64,000 nt of DNA from contig OU964920.1 of the NCBI GenBank assembly GCA_918807975.1, positions 45,413,979 through 45,477,978 of the forward strand, in the 5' to 3' direction. Positions 11,848-23,209 of this stretch are shown one piece after another. A model generated the notes under the pieces. That model saw only the letters and a program-made list of their open reading frames with translations, ran no database searches and had not been told where the DNA came from. The DNA comes from Aplidium turbinatum (Eukaryota > Chordata > Ascidiacea > Aplousobranchia > Polyclinidae). The translations under genes were made by a program, and so were the position numbers. Every line of letters begins with the position of its first letter. Position 1 is the first letter of the stretch.

Positions 11848-12120
11848 CCTGGGTTTTTTTTCGGTCATTTATCGGTTATTGACCAATTTTTTAACAAAAT
11901 GTTTGAAAAAAATATAGTCAATTCGGTCAAAATGTCCGATAAAATATATACGATAGTCAATTCAGTCAAAATGTCTGAAAAAAAATATACGTTGTATCAG
12001 CTACTTGAAAAGGAATATTGTCATTAGAAAAAATGACCGAAATAAATAAAAAATGACCGAATTTTTTCCAGTCATTTCAGACAGATGACCGAAAAGTCTC
12101 AGCGAAAAAAAAAAACCCAG
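11848..12120. mobile_element. 273-bp MITE, CCTGGGTTTTTTTTCGG end
   Basis: The inverted ends are CCTGGGTTTTTTTTCGGTCA and the AAAAAAACCCAG type, with TTCGGTCA/TGACCGAA motifs throughout. The 8-bp TSD CTTACCGG is exact at 11840-11847 and 12121-12128. Confidence 0.85.
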
Positions 12121-12128
12121 CTTACCGG

Positions 12129-12952
12129 TACTATAGACTAAAATATCAATATGTATTTCTCTCATTCCTGTTTTTCAAAATGAAAGAAACTGAACTGAGT
12201 AAGATACATTTCCTATGTTAAATTAAGAAAGCTGTGCGCTCTTCCTCTGCATCCATTCACCAAGTATCTGTTATTTACATTTCAATTGGCCTGTCTCAAT
12301 AGACATTAGTTAGGGTTGCTTAACAATGTTAATGTAGGTAAGCTATGTTGGAAACTTTGGTAAGCATTTAGACCATCTGAAACCATCTTACTCATAGAGC
12401 ATGGCGTGAGTAGTTATGAAGCGAAAGTTTCAAGACATAACCTAAACACAACCTAACTTGGTGACAAATATTAGCCTGTTTTTGTCTGGCTCTTGTCTTG
12501 AAGGGGACGGCTCCAAAATCAGTGTTTCCAGTAAAAAAATTAATTTCCTCCCAATTGCCAAACAGTTTTAAGAAACAGTCAAAAAGTGATTCGAAGTTGA
12601 ATTATTTTGATATTCAATTTAATCCAACATTTGCTTAAAAACTTGAACTTTTCAGATTTTCTATCCAATCTTTGTGTATTTCTGAAGCACAAGATCTTCT
12701 CTATTTTCCAACTGCTAATAAGCCAACGTTTTTTTTCCCTGTTATATTTTAGTAAAACTATGGCAAACGCTGTATTATAGCACACAATCACAGATTGGTC
12801 GTTGACTTAATCTTGTTTGCTGATTTGAATACTCATCATTGATTTTTTAATCTGGGAATGAAGATTCAAACCCACAGTAGTTTTTTTTTGTTTTCTTTTA
12901 GTGTCAGTGGCTAAACCCTTCTTATTTGAAGTAGTGGGCCTGCCTCTGCACA
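12129..12952. other. Intergenic, no feature recognised
   Basis: No gene or clear repeat structure was seen in this stretch. Confidence 0.45.
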
Positions 12953-13194
12953 CATGTGTGCAGTGATGTACGCGCATACAAAAAAATATTGACGCCGTCA
13001 GCGTAAACGCAAAAGTTCAAAAAACCATACGCCGTATGCGTCAACGTAACTTGTAAAAAAAGTTGGCGGCGTCAGCGCATACACTAGCGTAAACTCATTT
13101 TGTTTGCTAGGTGCCAAACATTTACACGGTATAAACCACTCGAAACAAACAAGTTTTATTTTGAATTTCCACGAAGAAACACAAGCATCTGAAA

Positions 13195-14036
13195 CAGTGG
13201 CGGATTCAGAACGTAATTTGTGGGTGGGCCTAGGAAATATCTTGATGGGCCTTCACCAATAGCAATAGGCCTAATGCCACGGCGGGCCAGCATACAAAAA
13301 TTTAGTGGTACCGGAGCTTCTACAACCTACACAAGGCGGAGTCTCCTAGGTTTCGAGTTAAAAAAGGTGATTATGTCATCATAATTCGAACTGTCAATGA
13401 GTTAGATGTCTTTCGTTAAGTCGTTAGAAAACGTTATGAAAGTTGAAACTGAACTAAAAAAAAACTGAAAACGAAGCACAGCAGATTATTGAAACTAAGT
13501 TTACTGAAACTACATTAAGTAAACTGCTGTACTGGCATAGGTAGGCGCGTAGGCCTACTGGTATCCAAAATTTATAAATATGCTTACTAGGATGCTAATT
13601 ATCGTTCGAAATTCAAAACCACGGAATAGGCTACAATTTGGACTGAGCTAAAACTGACTGAAATGGAACACTATAGGCTACACAAAAACTGTTTTTATGA
13701 ATGCAAAGGAATGAACAAGCGGTTCGTAAAACAAGTTCGTCTATGATGTGTATAGGCTAGGCTAACAATGCATGCCAATTAAGCTAGCGCAAGACGGACT
13801 ATATAGTCCGTCTTGAGCTAGCGTGATAAAGAGGTGGCAAGTTTGTGAATGTTTATGGGTTGTTAATATCATGCTGTGAAATATTGCTGCCACAGACAAT
13901 TCAGTGCCACTTGGTTGTTCTAGTGTTAAACATTAATAGGCCTATGTTTTTTTTTCATGAATCTGATTTTGGGTGGGCCCACTGTCAATCTGGGTGGGCC
14001 TGTATCAATCAGGCCCACCCGGTAGATCCGCCCCTG
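13195..14036. mobile_element. Nested hAT-type element, CAGTGGCGGAT termini
   Basis: It starts CAGTGGCGGATTCAGAAC and ends GATCCGCCCCTG. Its flanks are ATCTGAAA on the left and AATTCTGAAA on the right. The uninterrupted sequence in the sister copy near 26069-26085 serves as the empty site. GGTGGGCC repeats lie near both ends. Confidence 0.82.
13783..13822. repeat. 40-bp near-perfect palindrome
   Basis: Eighteen-base arms (GCTAGCGCAAGACGGACT) around ATAT, with one mismatch, inside the nested element at 13195-14036. It could extrude as a cruciform; no function can be assigned. Confidence 0.7.
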
Positions 14037-14403
14037 AATTCTGAAAGTGTTCATCTGACATTTTGGTGTGGTTTGGTTTCAATATGTTATTGCCCATTGA
14101 AAACATTCTTTCAACTGCAGCGCTGGAAGGTATTGGCGTGTTGTAGCGAAAAAAAGACATTAAAAACTATGCGTTGACGCTGTGCGCTAAAAAACCGCGA
14201 CAACTTTACGGCGTAGCCTCAAGCGATAACTATCCAAAAAAATGTGGCCGTAAGCGTTAGCGTAAACAAAAAGTCTACGCCGCAAGTCTACGGCGTAGAA
14301 TTTGCGGCGTATCCGTACATCTCTGCATGTGTGCATGGTTGTGTAATGTGTAGCCTATAGTTAGATTTATAAAGCTTTGGTAGAGAGTTTGCTTTGTTGA
14401 ACC

Positions 14404-14633
14404 ATAGAGAAATAAAACATAGTAACTATAGCGGGTTTAGCATACTTTATTTCTATACTTTACTTCATTTCATTACTTACTTCATTTCATTTACTTCCTT
14501 CATTTACTTACTTCATTTCATTTCTTAGCATACTTTACTTCATTTCATATTATACTTAGCATACTTTACTTTATATTTTGTGTGAAATAAAGTATGCTAA
14601 ACCCGCTAAAGTTACTATGTTTTATTTCTCTAT
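14404..14633. repeat. Foldback element with 49-bp arms
   Basis: Arms 14404-14452 and 14585-14633 are inverted and almost identical. They enclose a spacer of CATACTTTACTTCATTTC-type repeats. TATAGTTAGATTTAT occurs both about 50 bp outside the left arm and at the right border. Confidence 0.75.
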
Positions 14634-15051
14634 AGTTAGATTTATTGATAAGACCGCTTATGGCCTTTTGCTACCATCCTAATTGCGCCATAATTACCAA
14701 CAGCTGTAACTTATAATGCATTGCTTTTAACTTTCATTTACTCTGCTTGTTTGTTTATATGCGACGCTATTGAAACAAATTAAATTGACTTGACTTTTGT
14801 TCCCAAGAATTTCGACCTAGCGGTAAAGGCAACGCCACAAATAAACATTTTCAAGCTACTCAATCTGACAAAGAGTTTTGCTCTCCTGAGCTAGTTTGTG
14901 TTATCCGCATTGGCTAGTAGCCTATCACGTTCACTAATAATTTGATTTTGGAGCGTGAGAAGATTCGGAGTCTAAAAAATGATGAAATTTGTCGATTCGG
15001 ATTGAAGTGTGGTTTCATGGAGTACGAGTGGAGTCGCAGTCTACAAAATCC

Positions 15052-15451
15052 GGTAGCCACTTTAACAAGTCGAAATTCTGCCACTGAAATTGACTACAAT
15101 GCAACCGCCAACCAATCAGAACGTGTTATAATGAGGCTACCGTCCAATTGTGACCCTTCTAGCACTCATCCAGAGAGTTAATGCTTGTTTTGAACTTTAT
15201 TTGGTAATTACAGAAGAAAAAGAGCAATAGCAGTGGTGAGAATCGAACACGCGTCAATGAAATGACTACTTTCTAGCCCTAACCCTAACCCCTAAGCCAA
15301 CCAGCTGACAAAAAAGCCATCACTTAATTTGCTTTCTATGATCTTCTTTTCGCCATTTTTTACGTCACTTAAACCGTAGCTTATGATTGGTTGGCGGTTT
15401 CATCCTAGTCAATTTCAGTGGCAGAATTTCGACTTGTTAAGAGTGGCTACC
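15052..15451. mobile_element. 400-bp Mutator-like MITE, GGTAGCCACTTTAACAAG family, copy 1
   Basis: The inverted ends GGTAGCCACTTTAACAAG extend for roughly 45 bp, with an exact 9-bp TSD ACAAAATCC at 15043-15051 and 15452-15460. A second copy with a different 9-bp TSD is at 38940-39327. The interior holds a minus-strand tRNA-like segment. Confidence 0.92.
15236..15310 (-). other. tRNA-like segment inside the MITE
   Basis: On the minus strand an A-box-like TGGTTGGCTTAGGGG is followed by GTGTTCGATTCTCAC, a good B-box match. It reads as a degenerate tRNA. The same segment is kept in the copy at 38940-39327. It is not a functional tRNA gene, because the stems do not close properly by eye. Confidence 0.5.
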
Positions 15452-15573
15452 ACAAAATCCAGTCTTCTCATCCCTGCTGGCATCCCTATGATGGGTAGCC
15501 AGTCTAGCCTCTTGCTCTAGCCTAGAAAAAGTTTTCGTGGGCCACGTTTTGGTACCTGCTTGCTTTCTTGTCC

Positions 15574-15850
15574 GCCCCGATAGCTCAGTGGTTACGCGCC
15601 GGGCTCAAGATCACGCGGCGCTGATTCGACTCTCGGGATGTGCGCATGAGCAACGTATTTCAGGACTGCTCTCCATTCAGCGGCACCTAGTGAATGGAAT
15701 AATTCCCCGGCAACAAGACTTCAACAATCGGAAAACTTCACTCTGCCAATGTCGATAATCGGCCCTGCGTGAAGAGCCTCTACAAGTAGGCTATGCGAAA
15801 CTACCAGGAATAACCAGTCAAGGGTTTGTCAGTCCGAGGATAAAGATTCA
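15574..15850 (+). repeat. SINE-A, tRNA-derived
   Basis: The head GCCCCGATAGCTCAGTGGTT carries a pol III A box and TGATTCGACTCTCGGG a B box. The body is unrelated to tRNA, and the tail module TTTGTCAGTCCGAGGATAAAG recurs elsewhere. This is the fullest copy in the window. Confidence 0.8.
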
Positions 15851-16244
15851 AAACCAACCAACCTTTTTGCAAAAAAATATTATAAATTGATAAATATCTA
15901 GGCTATAGGCTATTGACTTAATCAGAAACTTGTTCCTGTTGTTTCGTATAACGCTATAAGTCCAAGCAGTTTTCATTAACCAATCGACGAGGACGTTGTT
16001 GCATTGATGGGACTTGCGACTTGCGAGGTATTTTCCTTGAAGCTCTCTGTGCATTCCAATATGAGATGGTCTGTGGAATGATTTAAGGCGTTGCATTTTG
16101 GGCAGTAGCGCTGAGTTGTCATATGCCCCCTCGATAAATGTTGTCATTTGTTTTAGTTTAGTTTTAGAAACTAAGAAATAAAAGCCTACTGCATTTATCA
16201 TGTCGTCTGATTAGTAGCTAAAGTGCACGACTTTTCACAAGAAG

Positions 16245-16570
16245 AAACCTCAAAATCAAGCGGCGCTGGTTCGGCTTTCGAAGTGTGCGCTTGAGCAATA
16301 ATTCGCATACAAAAACTCTTAAACAAACGCGAAAGCTTCACTCTGTCATTTTCAGTCACCGGCCCTGCTTCGGTGGTTCAAAGCAGGGCCAGATAGGCTA
16401 TGTCTGGATCAAAGCCTCTCTAGAAATAGTTAATAGAAATAGAGAAACTGTCGAGTAATTAACTCATTAGACTAATAGGAAAATTGTAAAAAAAAATTAG
16501 TACCGTAGCCTAATTAACCTATTAGAGGCTATGTCAGTCCGAGGATAAAGCTGTAGCCTACACCAAACCA
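16245..16570 (+). repeat. SINE-A copy, truncated and internally expanded
   Basis: It lacks the A-box head but keeps GGCGCTGGTTCGGCTTTCG, the CTTCACTCTGTCAT block and GGCCCTGC. After an intervening stretch (about 16421-16505) come GGCTATGTCAGTCCGAGGAT and AAAG. Confidence 0.65.
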
Positions 16571-18060
16571 ATGTCACAAAAGACAAACTGACAATACAAA
16601 ACCAATAGGATCTGACAGTAGGTGACATGAACAACGATGAATCTTCGATACTTCCAAATACTTTTTCGCAACAAGTTCAAAGAATTCAATTTAGTTTATT
16701 TTTATTACTCCGAAAACAATAGCAATGATAAAATTACAACTAGTGTAGGCTACAGGAACAAAACCAACCAAAGGAAAAGAAAAGAAGAAACATTTTGTTG
16801 GTGGTCACAGCGGTAAACCATAATATCTTCGTGGGAAAGTTGTAACATAAACTTCCCGGATCCGTTCGTCTGTATGCAATGACACCGAAACGAAAAAATG
16901 CTCTTCTGAAAACGTCCTTTTTCAAGAATTATATTTCAGCAAAAAATGGCTACTGGCTGTCGAAATTTAGATGCAACACGGTACGCCACTAAAACTTGTC
17001 ACCACAATACAAATTAGTGTGATGAATACGGAAATTTCGTCTAGTTGGTAAACACTAGCCAAAACAGTTTTAATGTGCGACCAATCTTTCCAACTACAAT
17101 TCTAAAAATGACGAATTGATTGCGATATTTCAAATGCACTTAATCAGCTTCTGTGACGTAACAGTGATAAGCATTATGAAGCAGTTCCAGTGCCAGGTAA
17201 ACTTGGCTTACGCAAGATTTCGCAATTCAAGATTTAAAATGATGAAATATTTCACAGGTGTTTCAAAAGATGGTGAAATCTGTGTTCATTTTTTGAAATA
17301 TTCCATGACGTAAGACGCCAGGTCAAGCAGACCATAACGGTTTTATGTGACGTTTGATTTGGTGAACGATTGTCCGGAACAGGTGGAAAGGTTGCTTTGC
17401 AATGCTTGCGTATAGTCATAGTCATCTACTGATAGCCTAGGCTACACGCTAAAGTTTAGTGTAGCCTATGCAGAAAGCATTTGGTAGTCTAAGAACCAGA
17501 AAAAACAACAAATCTTGAACAAAATTTTTGGAGGTAAATATAGCCTACACTTGGATATACAGAATACCCGGTTGAAGAGCACTGGCCTATGTGAGTGACT
17601 TGCGGCTTGCCCAGAAATTCTCCCAACTATTTAGGAGGTTAAGCTTAAAAATGATTTTTGGCGGTAGAGGTCCACACTAAAAAACTTTAAGAACCCTTGG
17701 ACTGCAGCAGAACCTTAGAGTGTGTGAAGTCCATATTTCTCATCGGAGTAGCACACCGGCAGGCTACGGCGTGTAGGTTTTGATACGTTTTTCAGCCTAC
17801 TTGGAACCTCTAACCAGACCATTGGTCCCAATACCTGCATGAACTTTTGGCCAAATTCTGTGTTTGATCCTGTAGCTCACCCAGCATGGGGCTAAGGGGT
17901 TCAAGCCCCCCCAAACTCGCCACAAAAAATGAAGTTTTTGTATGTTTCCCAATTATCTACCTTTTGCTTGCGGCCTACAGGTTAGATTTGAATAAGACAC
18001 AGCAATACAACAGGGCTGAGCATTATAACAATATATTTTACATAGCCTATTTACAAATAG
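16571..18060. other. Intergenic, no gene recognised
   Basis: Open frames here are short and unconvincing. A GGGGTTCAAGCCCCCCC motif at about 17894-17911 resembles a B box but has no tRNA context. Confidence 0.4.
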
Positions 18061-18064
18061 TTTT

Positions 18065-18535
18065 AACTATCGAACGTTCTCGGCTTAATTTAAGCCCTCA
18101 TCAGGAATCTGAAAACAATTTTAAAAATGCAATAAATTTCAACTTCTTGAAGGTTAATTTACATTAGGAAAAGGCAACTATAGCCTACATAAATAACTAC
18201 AAAAAAATTTGCACCACAGGGAACGTGATAGGCTACATCAAGTAAATGTTGAGGAGAATAGACTCGCCTCCAGCAAATAGCTTAATTGTTTGTTTAAATT
18301 TGGGTTGTAGCGTTTGATTAACGGTGCTTCCTGAATTTTGGTGTCAAATTGAGATTTGCCTTTGCGTAAAATTTTATATGAGTCAGCAGAGAATTTTCAA
18401 TCTGTGCAAAAAGAACACTCCTTGATATGGTCTTTGATGGCACTTTTCTTTAACTCCCTGAAGTTCAGATGCTCCCGTACTCTCGTGGTCAAGTATCTGG
18501 TGGATATACCTACCGTATCGTACGTCAATATGCCG
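18065..18535 (-). mobile_element. Penelope-like element 3' part with GIY-YIG endonuclease remnant
   Basis: On the minus strand, 18535-18220 reads STRYLTTRVREHLNF, KKSAIKDHIKECSFC, FDTKIQEAPLIKRYNPNLNK. This is the C-terminal GIY-YIG/zinc-finger region typical of Penelope-like retroelements, with one internal stop. Downstream (18105-18065) CTGATGAGGGCTTAAATTAA, then GCC and GAGAACG, forms a hairpin framed by a hammerhead-like core, as is known for these elements. The reverse transcriptase part is absent, so the copy is 5'-truncated. Confidence 0.75.
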
Positions 18536-18540
18536 AATCA

Positions 18541-18811
18541 CACGGACATTAGGCTGTCATTCATTATTAGGCTACATGTGTGTTTCTCTCTGTTTTTGTT
18601 TTATTTTTTGCTATTTGTTTTTTGGGTTTTGTGGCCGTGCTAACTATTGATATATGATTTTCCATTCAGGCACGTTTTAAACCTTTCAAGGTTTTGCCAT
18701 CTTTTCCCGTTCATTAGCGTGCTGGTAGGTCTATGTCGATTTTTGTAGTTAGTATCTTTTTCGTCTCGGACGCGTTAATGACGAAAAATAAACTGACTGA
18801 TTGATTGATTG
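18541..18811 (+). repeat. 3'-end repeat with (TGAT)n tail, copy 1
   Basis: It shares GGCACGTTTTAAACCTTTCA and GACGCGTTAATGACGAAAAA with 24676-24976 and ends in AATAAACTGACTGATTGATTG. The microsatellite-like tail suggests the 3' end of a LINE or a SINE moved by one. No coding part is visible. Confidence 0.65.
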
Positions 18812-19692
18812 ACATGTAAAACTGTAGGTTATACGACATTTGAGCAGAAAGACGAAGGCGTCTTGGACTTTAATTGAAAATACGAACTAATTTTGAATGT
18901 TTTGTAAGTAGGAAAAATGTCCACATCAAATTTACTGTTTACAATAATAGTGTTTTGTTTCAAACAGTTTTCGTGCTTATTTGTGTTGGCAAACGGAAAG
19001 CCAATTCTATTTTCGTCATTCGTCATAGCACACGACTAGGGAACTGTGTTCCGAAAGCTATTGCAATTCGATGTTGCCACAGCAAACTCGCAGCATCAGA
19101 ATAAAACAGATCGGACCTACACTGTGAAGTAAGCAACGATGATGCTGCTAAAAGCGAAACTCAATCAATTGCATAATTCTATTTTGTCATACATGACAAA
19201 AAAGTCGAAATCTATAAGTTAGAAGATTGCGAAAGTGGACGTAGGAATGAGGATGCTGGTGGTGCTAGTAGCATCGGGTTCACTAGACCAACTTCTAATC
19301 TGACTGAGAGAACGAATCCTGATGTATCGGCCACCGGTGGGTTGTGGGCCGTGAGTGCTTTTAACGCAACAATCCATAATCAACACGACACGTCGCAAAA
19401 GGGGATGAGAGCTTCATTAACACCATCAGGACATCATCATCTACCAGCTCATCCATTCCATCACCCACCAGGACAAGAAACAATAACTTAAACTGGATAT
19501 CAAACCTCAACCGTCTTAGGCTACTGTGTAATGTGCAGTCTGACCATAGAAAGAGCTACCTGCTTTCCTCGGCCACATCGAAACGGGCTTTTGCCTGAGG
19601 ATGGGTTTCTTTTATGTCCGGTTTTCTTTCTTCTTTCTATTATTATTATGACTGCTCATCCACATCAATATGCGGAACTGGCAAATTCAATC
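18812..19692. other. Intergenic, no gene recognised
   Basis: Nothing beyond short random frames was seen. Confidence 0.4.
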
Positions 19693-19749
19693 CACAACAC
19701 TTTTCATTAGGCTGTCACCTGTCATTCATTACTACATGTGTGCTTCTCT
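19693..19749 (+). repeat. 57-bp direct repeat left of LTR element 1
   Basis: This is identical over 57 bp to 24676-24732, immediately right of the element's 3' LTR. It is far longer than a normal LTR-element TSD. Between it and the 5' LTR (19750-19818) lie three imperfect GGAACCTCAATTGATTGCTC-type units that resemble the LTR start. Confidence 0.85.
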
Positions 19750-19818
19750 GTTGATGGATGGAACCTCAATTGATTGCTCTGGAACCTCAATTGGATTGCT
19801 ATGGAACCTCGATTGCTC

Positions 19819-20233
19819 TGTTGATGGAACCTCAAGCACCAACGTAAATTGTGTGACGTCATAATTGGTAGGCGTCGTGTTTTTAGTTCTGTGTTCAGTG
19901 TAACACCAGCTCAGTGGCCGAGTGGTTTCGCCTTCGGCTCTGGTGCTGGTAGATCTGAGATCGATTCCAGGTCGGGTCAAACCGAAGACTTTAAAAACGG
20001 TACCGATTGTGTTCTATCCTGCATAGCGCAGTGAGAATGAGTCGGGTAATAATGTGATAACATCGTAAACCTGATATCAATTGAAAATGAGCCCTGTCGC
20101 TAAAAGACCTTAGCTGTTGTAGAGCGACAATAAATAAAACCATAACATTATTACTATTATTGTTCTTTAGTTGCACCTAGTAGCCTACAGTTGACACGTA
20201 ATATTTGTTCTCCCTCTCACTCTTTTGTTAACA
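19819..20233 (+). repeat. 5' LTR of element 1, enlarged by a SINE
   Basis: It begins TGTTGATGGAACCTCAAGC and ends CTCTTTTGTTAACA. Without the SINE it matches the 154-bp 3' LTR with a few substitutions. Confidence 0.88.
19903..20165 (+). repeat. SINE-B, tRNA-derived, inside the 5' LTR
   Basis: The head CAGCTCAGTGGCCGAGTGG is tRNA-Leu/Ser-like, followed by GAGATCGATTCCAGGTCG as B box, the body GCCCTGTCGCTAAAAGACC and a TTATTA-rich tail. A 5'-truncated copy is at 42171-42380. Confidence 0.82.
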
Positions 20234-20299
20234 TGGTGGCAGCGAAAACTTTAAGTTGATCAAATGAAAGAAGTTAACTGTTGAAAATATATTGCTTAA

Positions 20300-21480
20300 A
20301 AAAGATGGCAAATAATAACTTTAGAGCGCCCTGTCCGTTAGACTTACGTGATCCTAATTTATCAGAAGCTTAGGCTACAGGAGATGGAGGCAGCATCTAG
20401 AAGTTTATTTAAATGCAAGTGGAGCTTACGAAAAAGCAGACAAAATAAAAGCAGCCATCATACTTCAATGTGCAGGACCACAATTTATAGAAGCATTCTT
20501 TCAGATGAACTTCGATGAAGAGGGCGACAAGAACAAACCAGACATAGTTTTGAAAAAGATTGAAGAATATTGCCTTCCTAAACAGAACATAGTCATGGAA
20601 AGTTATAGATTTTGGATAGTGCAATATCAACAGCCTTTCGACACATTCCTAACTGAACTCAGACAACGAGCTGAAGAATGTAACTTCAAAGAAGCAGACA
20701 GAATGATTAGGGACAAAATTGTTTTTTCAATTCCAGACAAATTACAACAAGTTTTGTTAAGAGATCCAGATTTAAATTTAGAAAAAAACTATTCAAATAT
20801 GCAGGTTGGACGAAACGTCACAAAAACAAGCTAATGAAATGTCTCTTCAAAAATCTGAATCAATAATCCAGAAAGTGCAGAATCCAACACCATCGAAACC
20901 ACAAGACAACTTGATCAAGAACTGTTTTTGTTTGTTTTATTATCTTTATCCTGCATTGCAGGAAAGCGGACTTGAGCGCTATGCATCGGTGTACGCCTTC
21001 CGACGTACACCTGACCCACGCTGCAGCCGACTGCAATGTCTGTTTCCGGTTGTCTACTCTACTTATGACTGAAATTTGGTACTACCCATTACTCGAAATC
21101 GATCACTGGGTAGAGGCAATTATCGTAAAGTTTCTTGCCCAGAGAAACAACAGCAAGTGCGGGTGGCTGGAGTCGAACATGCAGGCTCTCGGCTGCGAGC
21201 CCAACGCGCTAACCACTCGGCCACTGCACTGGCCACTCGGCCACTGTCCACGATGCGGAAAATGTCATCGCCGAAGGAACTGCCCTGCTTATGGAAAAAA
21301 GTGCTTGAAATGCAACAAGATGAATCACTTCAGTACAGTCTGTCGCACGCGTGTTCACTCTATGAAAAAGACGAATAACTACAAGGAAGAGCTGAAAGGT
21401 AACCGAGAAACCAACGACAACTTTTTATGTTATGCGTTGAAACATAACGAGACTCGCTTAATGGTGAAACTCAACATTAA
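20300..21480 (+). pseudogene. Gag region of LTR element 1 (fossil)
   Basis: A capsid-like helical region is followed by CPRCGKCHRRRNC and CLKCNKMNHFSTVC, two zinc-knuckle motifs of the nucleocapsid type. It is split by a minus-strand SINE. The boundaries are approximate. Confidence 0.8.
20924..21247 (-). repeat. SINE-C, tRNA-derived, inserted in gag of LTR element 1
   Basis: On the minus strand the head GTGGCCGAGTGGTTAGCGCG and TGTTCGACTCCAGCCACCCG form good A and B boxes. The body is about 190 bp and the tail is GATAATAAAACAAACAAAAA. The head is partly duplicated (two GGCCGAGTGG copies). ACTGT at both junctions may be the TSD. Confidence 0.8.
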
Positions 21481-21949
21481 TAGATAAGACGTCAAATTCC
21501 ACTTAGACACTGGCGCTGATGTCAACGTTATTCGTGAAGAGAATGTTCACAAACATCAAATAACTTTTAAACCCTATATGCTCTAACCATGTGGAACTCT
21601 ACACAAGTAAAATCGATTGGTGAAACAGTTTTGCATGCAGTGAATCCTAAAAATAAGGAAGTTCATAAATTACCATTCACTGTTGTAGAAAACAAGTTTG
21701 ACTGTTTGCTAGGACTAAAGTCGATACGAGATATGGATATTATTAAAGTAAACTTCGATAACTTTATATCTCAAGTTAAACAACCTGACATATTGGGAGA
21801 TTTAGGCACAGCAAATTTAATTATTGATCCAAACGTGAAATCTCGAATATCACCATGCCGAAAACTTCCCTTTGCCATTCAAGATCAGGTTAAAGAAGAA
21901 ATCGAACGTCTCGTGAAGCGGAATATTCTATCACCGATTGACAAACCTT

Positions 21950-23120
21950 CATAATGGGTAAGCCAAATGGCCGTAGTAAAAAAAAACCTAACGAAAAATT
22001 ACGAATTTGCATAGATCCGCAACCATTGAACGCCGCTTTACAGCGTGAACATTACAAACTACCTACCATTGATGACGTGCTCCCAAAGATGAATAAAGCT
22101 AAAATATTCAGCAAACTAGATGTAAAAGAAGCTTATTGGCACATCAAGCTGGATGAAGAGTCAAGAAATCTCACAACCATGATCACTCCATTTGGACGAT
22201 ATCAATGGAATAGATTACCTTTCGGACTAAAAGTGAGTAGCGAAATCTTTCAAAAACGTCTCAATCATGCCCTTGTTGATCTCTCCGGTGTGATAACGGT
22301 AGCCGCTGACATTGTTGTAGTAGGTTGTGGTAACACGAGTGAGCAAGCTGAAATTGATCACGAAACCAACATCAAGAAATTGCAAAAACGTTGTCAAGAA
22401 CAAAACATCATTCTCAACAATGAAAAAGCTGTAATCAAGCAAGAAGAAATCACTTTTATGGGTCACCGAATAACCAAAGAAGGCATTTTAGCCGATAAAG
22501 CTAAAGTTGAAGCAATCATGAAAATGCCTGCCCCAACGGATATACACGGTGTGAAAAGATTTAGCCTACCGGTATTATTCAATTCTTGGCAAGATTTATG
22601 CCTAACTTGGCGAATGACCTGGAACCAATCAGAGCCCTCGTAAGAAAAGGTGCAGAGTGGAATTGGTCAAGTGAGGCCAAAGAAGCTTTTCATACAATCA
22701 AAAAGAAAGTGTCTGAAACATCACTGTTAGCTTACTTCGATCCCGAAAAAGAGCTTTGTCTTCAAGTAGACAGCAGCAAAGATGGTTTAGGAGCCGTACT
22801 GATGCAAGAAGGTAAACCTATTGAGTATGCCTCAAGATGCTTAACATCTGCAGAACGTTATTGGGTTCAAATAGAAAAAGAAGCTCTTGCTGTAGTATTT
22901 GGTTTGGAACGATTTGACCAGTACGCAATACGATTCTTATGGCAATACGATTCTGGTGGAAAATGATCACAAGCCTCTGAAAATCATCCTAAACAAGCCT
23001 CTAAGTCAAGCTCCAAAAAGATTACAAGCACTGATGCTACGACTGCACAGATATAATTTTACTTTTCAATATGTTCCAGGAAAACAACTTATTTTAGCTG
23101 ACACGGTCGAGCTTACTTAG
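21950..23120 (+). pseudogene. Reverse transcriptase and RNase H of LTR element 1 (fossil)
   Basis: Recognisable blocks are LRICIDPQPLNAALQREHYK, FSKLDVKEAYWHIKLDEES, FGRYQWNRLPFGLKVSSEIF, and in RNase H LQVDSSKDGLGAVLMQEGK and ERYWVQIEKEALAVVFGLER. The order is that of Ty3/Gypsy pol. Confidence 0.85.
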
Positions 23121-23209
23121 ATATTCCTCTCGTCAATGTCAACTCGATATTAGTCGACGGATTTGGAGATATACCCGATCTTCTGGTAGAAGAAGTAAGA
23201 AAAGCTTCC

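Larger units (their letters stand above)
12961..14325. mobile_element. hAT-type element, CAGTGATGTACGCGCATAC family, copy 1
   Basis: The left end is CAGTGATGTACGCGCATAC and the right end GTATCCGTACATCTCTG, with repeated ACGCCG/CGGCGT motifs at both ends. The TSD CATGTGTG is exact at 12953-12960 and 14326-14333. A second copy lies at 25260-26359. This copy is split by the element at 13195-14036. Confidence 0.9.

Noticed and set aside
15277-15295. Telomere-like CCCTAACCCTAACCCC
   Set aside because: It is part of the tRNA-like interior of a MITE. The sister copy has CCCTAACCTTAACCCC, so it is not a telomeric repeat array.
15574-15645. Possible tRNA gene
   Set aside because: A and B boxes are present, but the stems do not close and an unrelated body and tail follow, so it is a SINE head.
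17850-17930. GGGGTTCAAGCCCCCC as a tRNA T-arm
   Set aside because: No A box or acceptor stem at the right distance.
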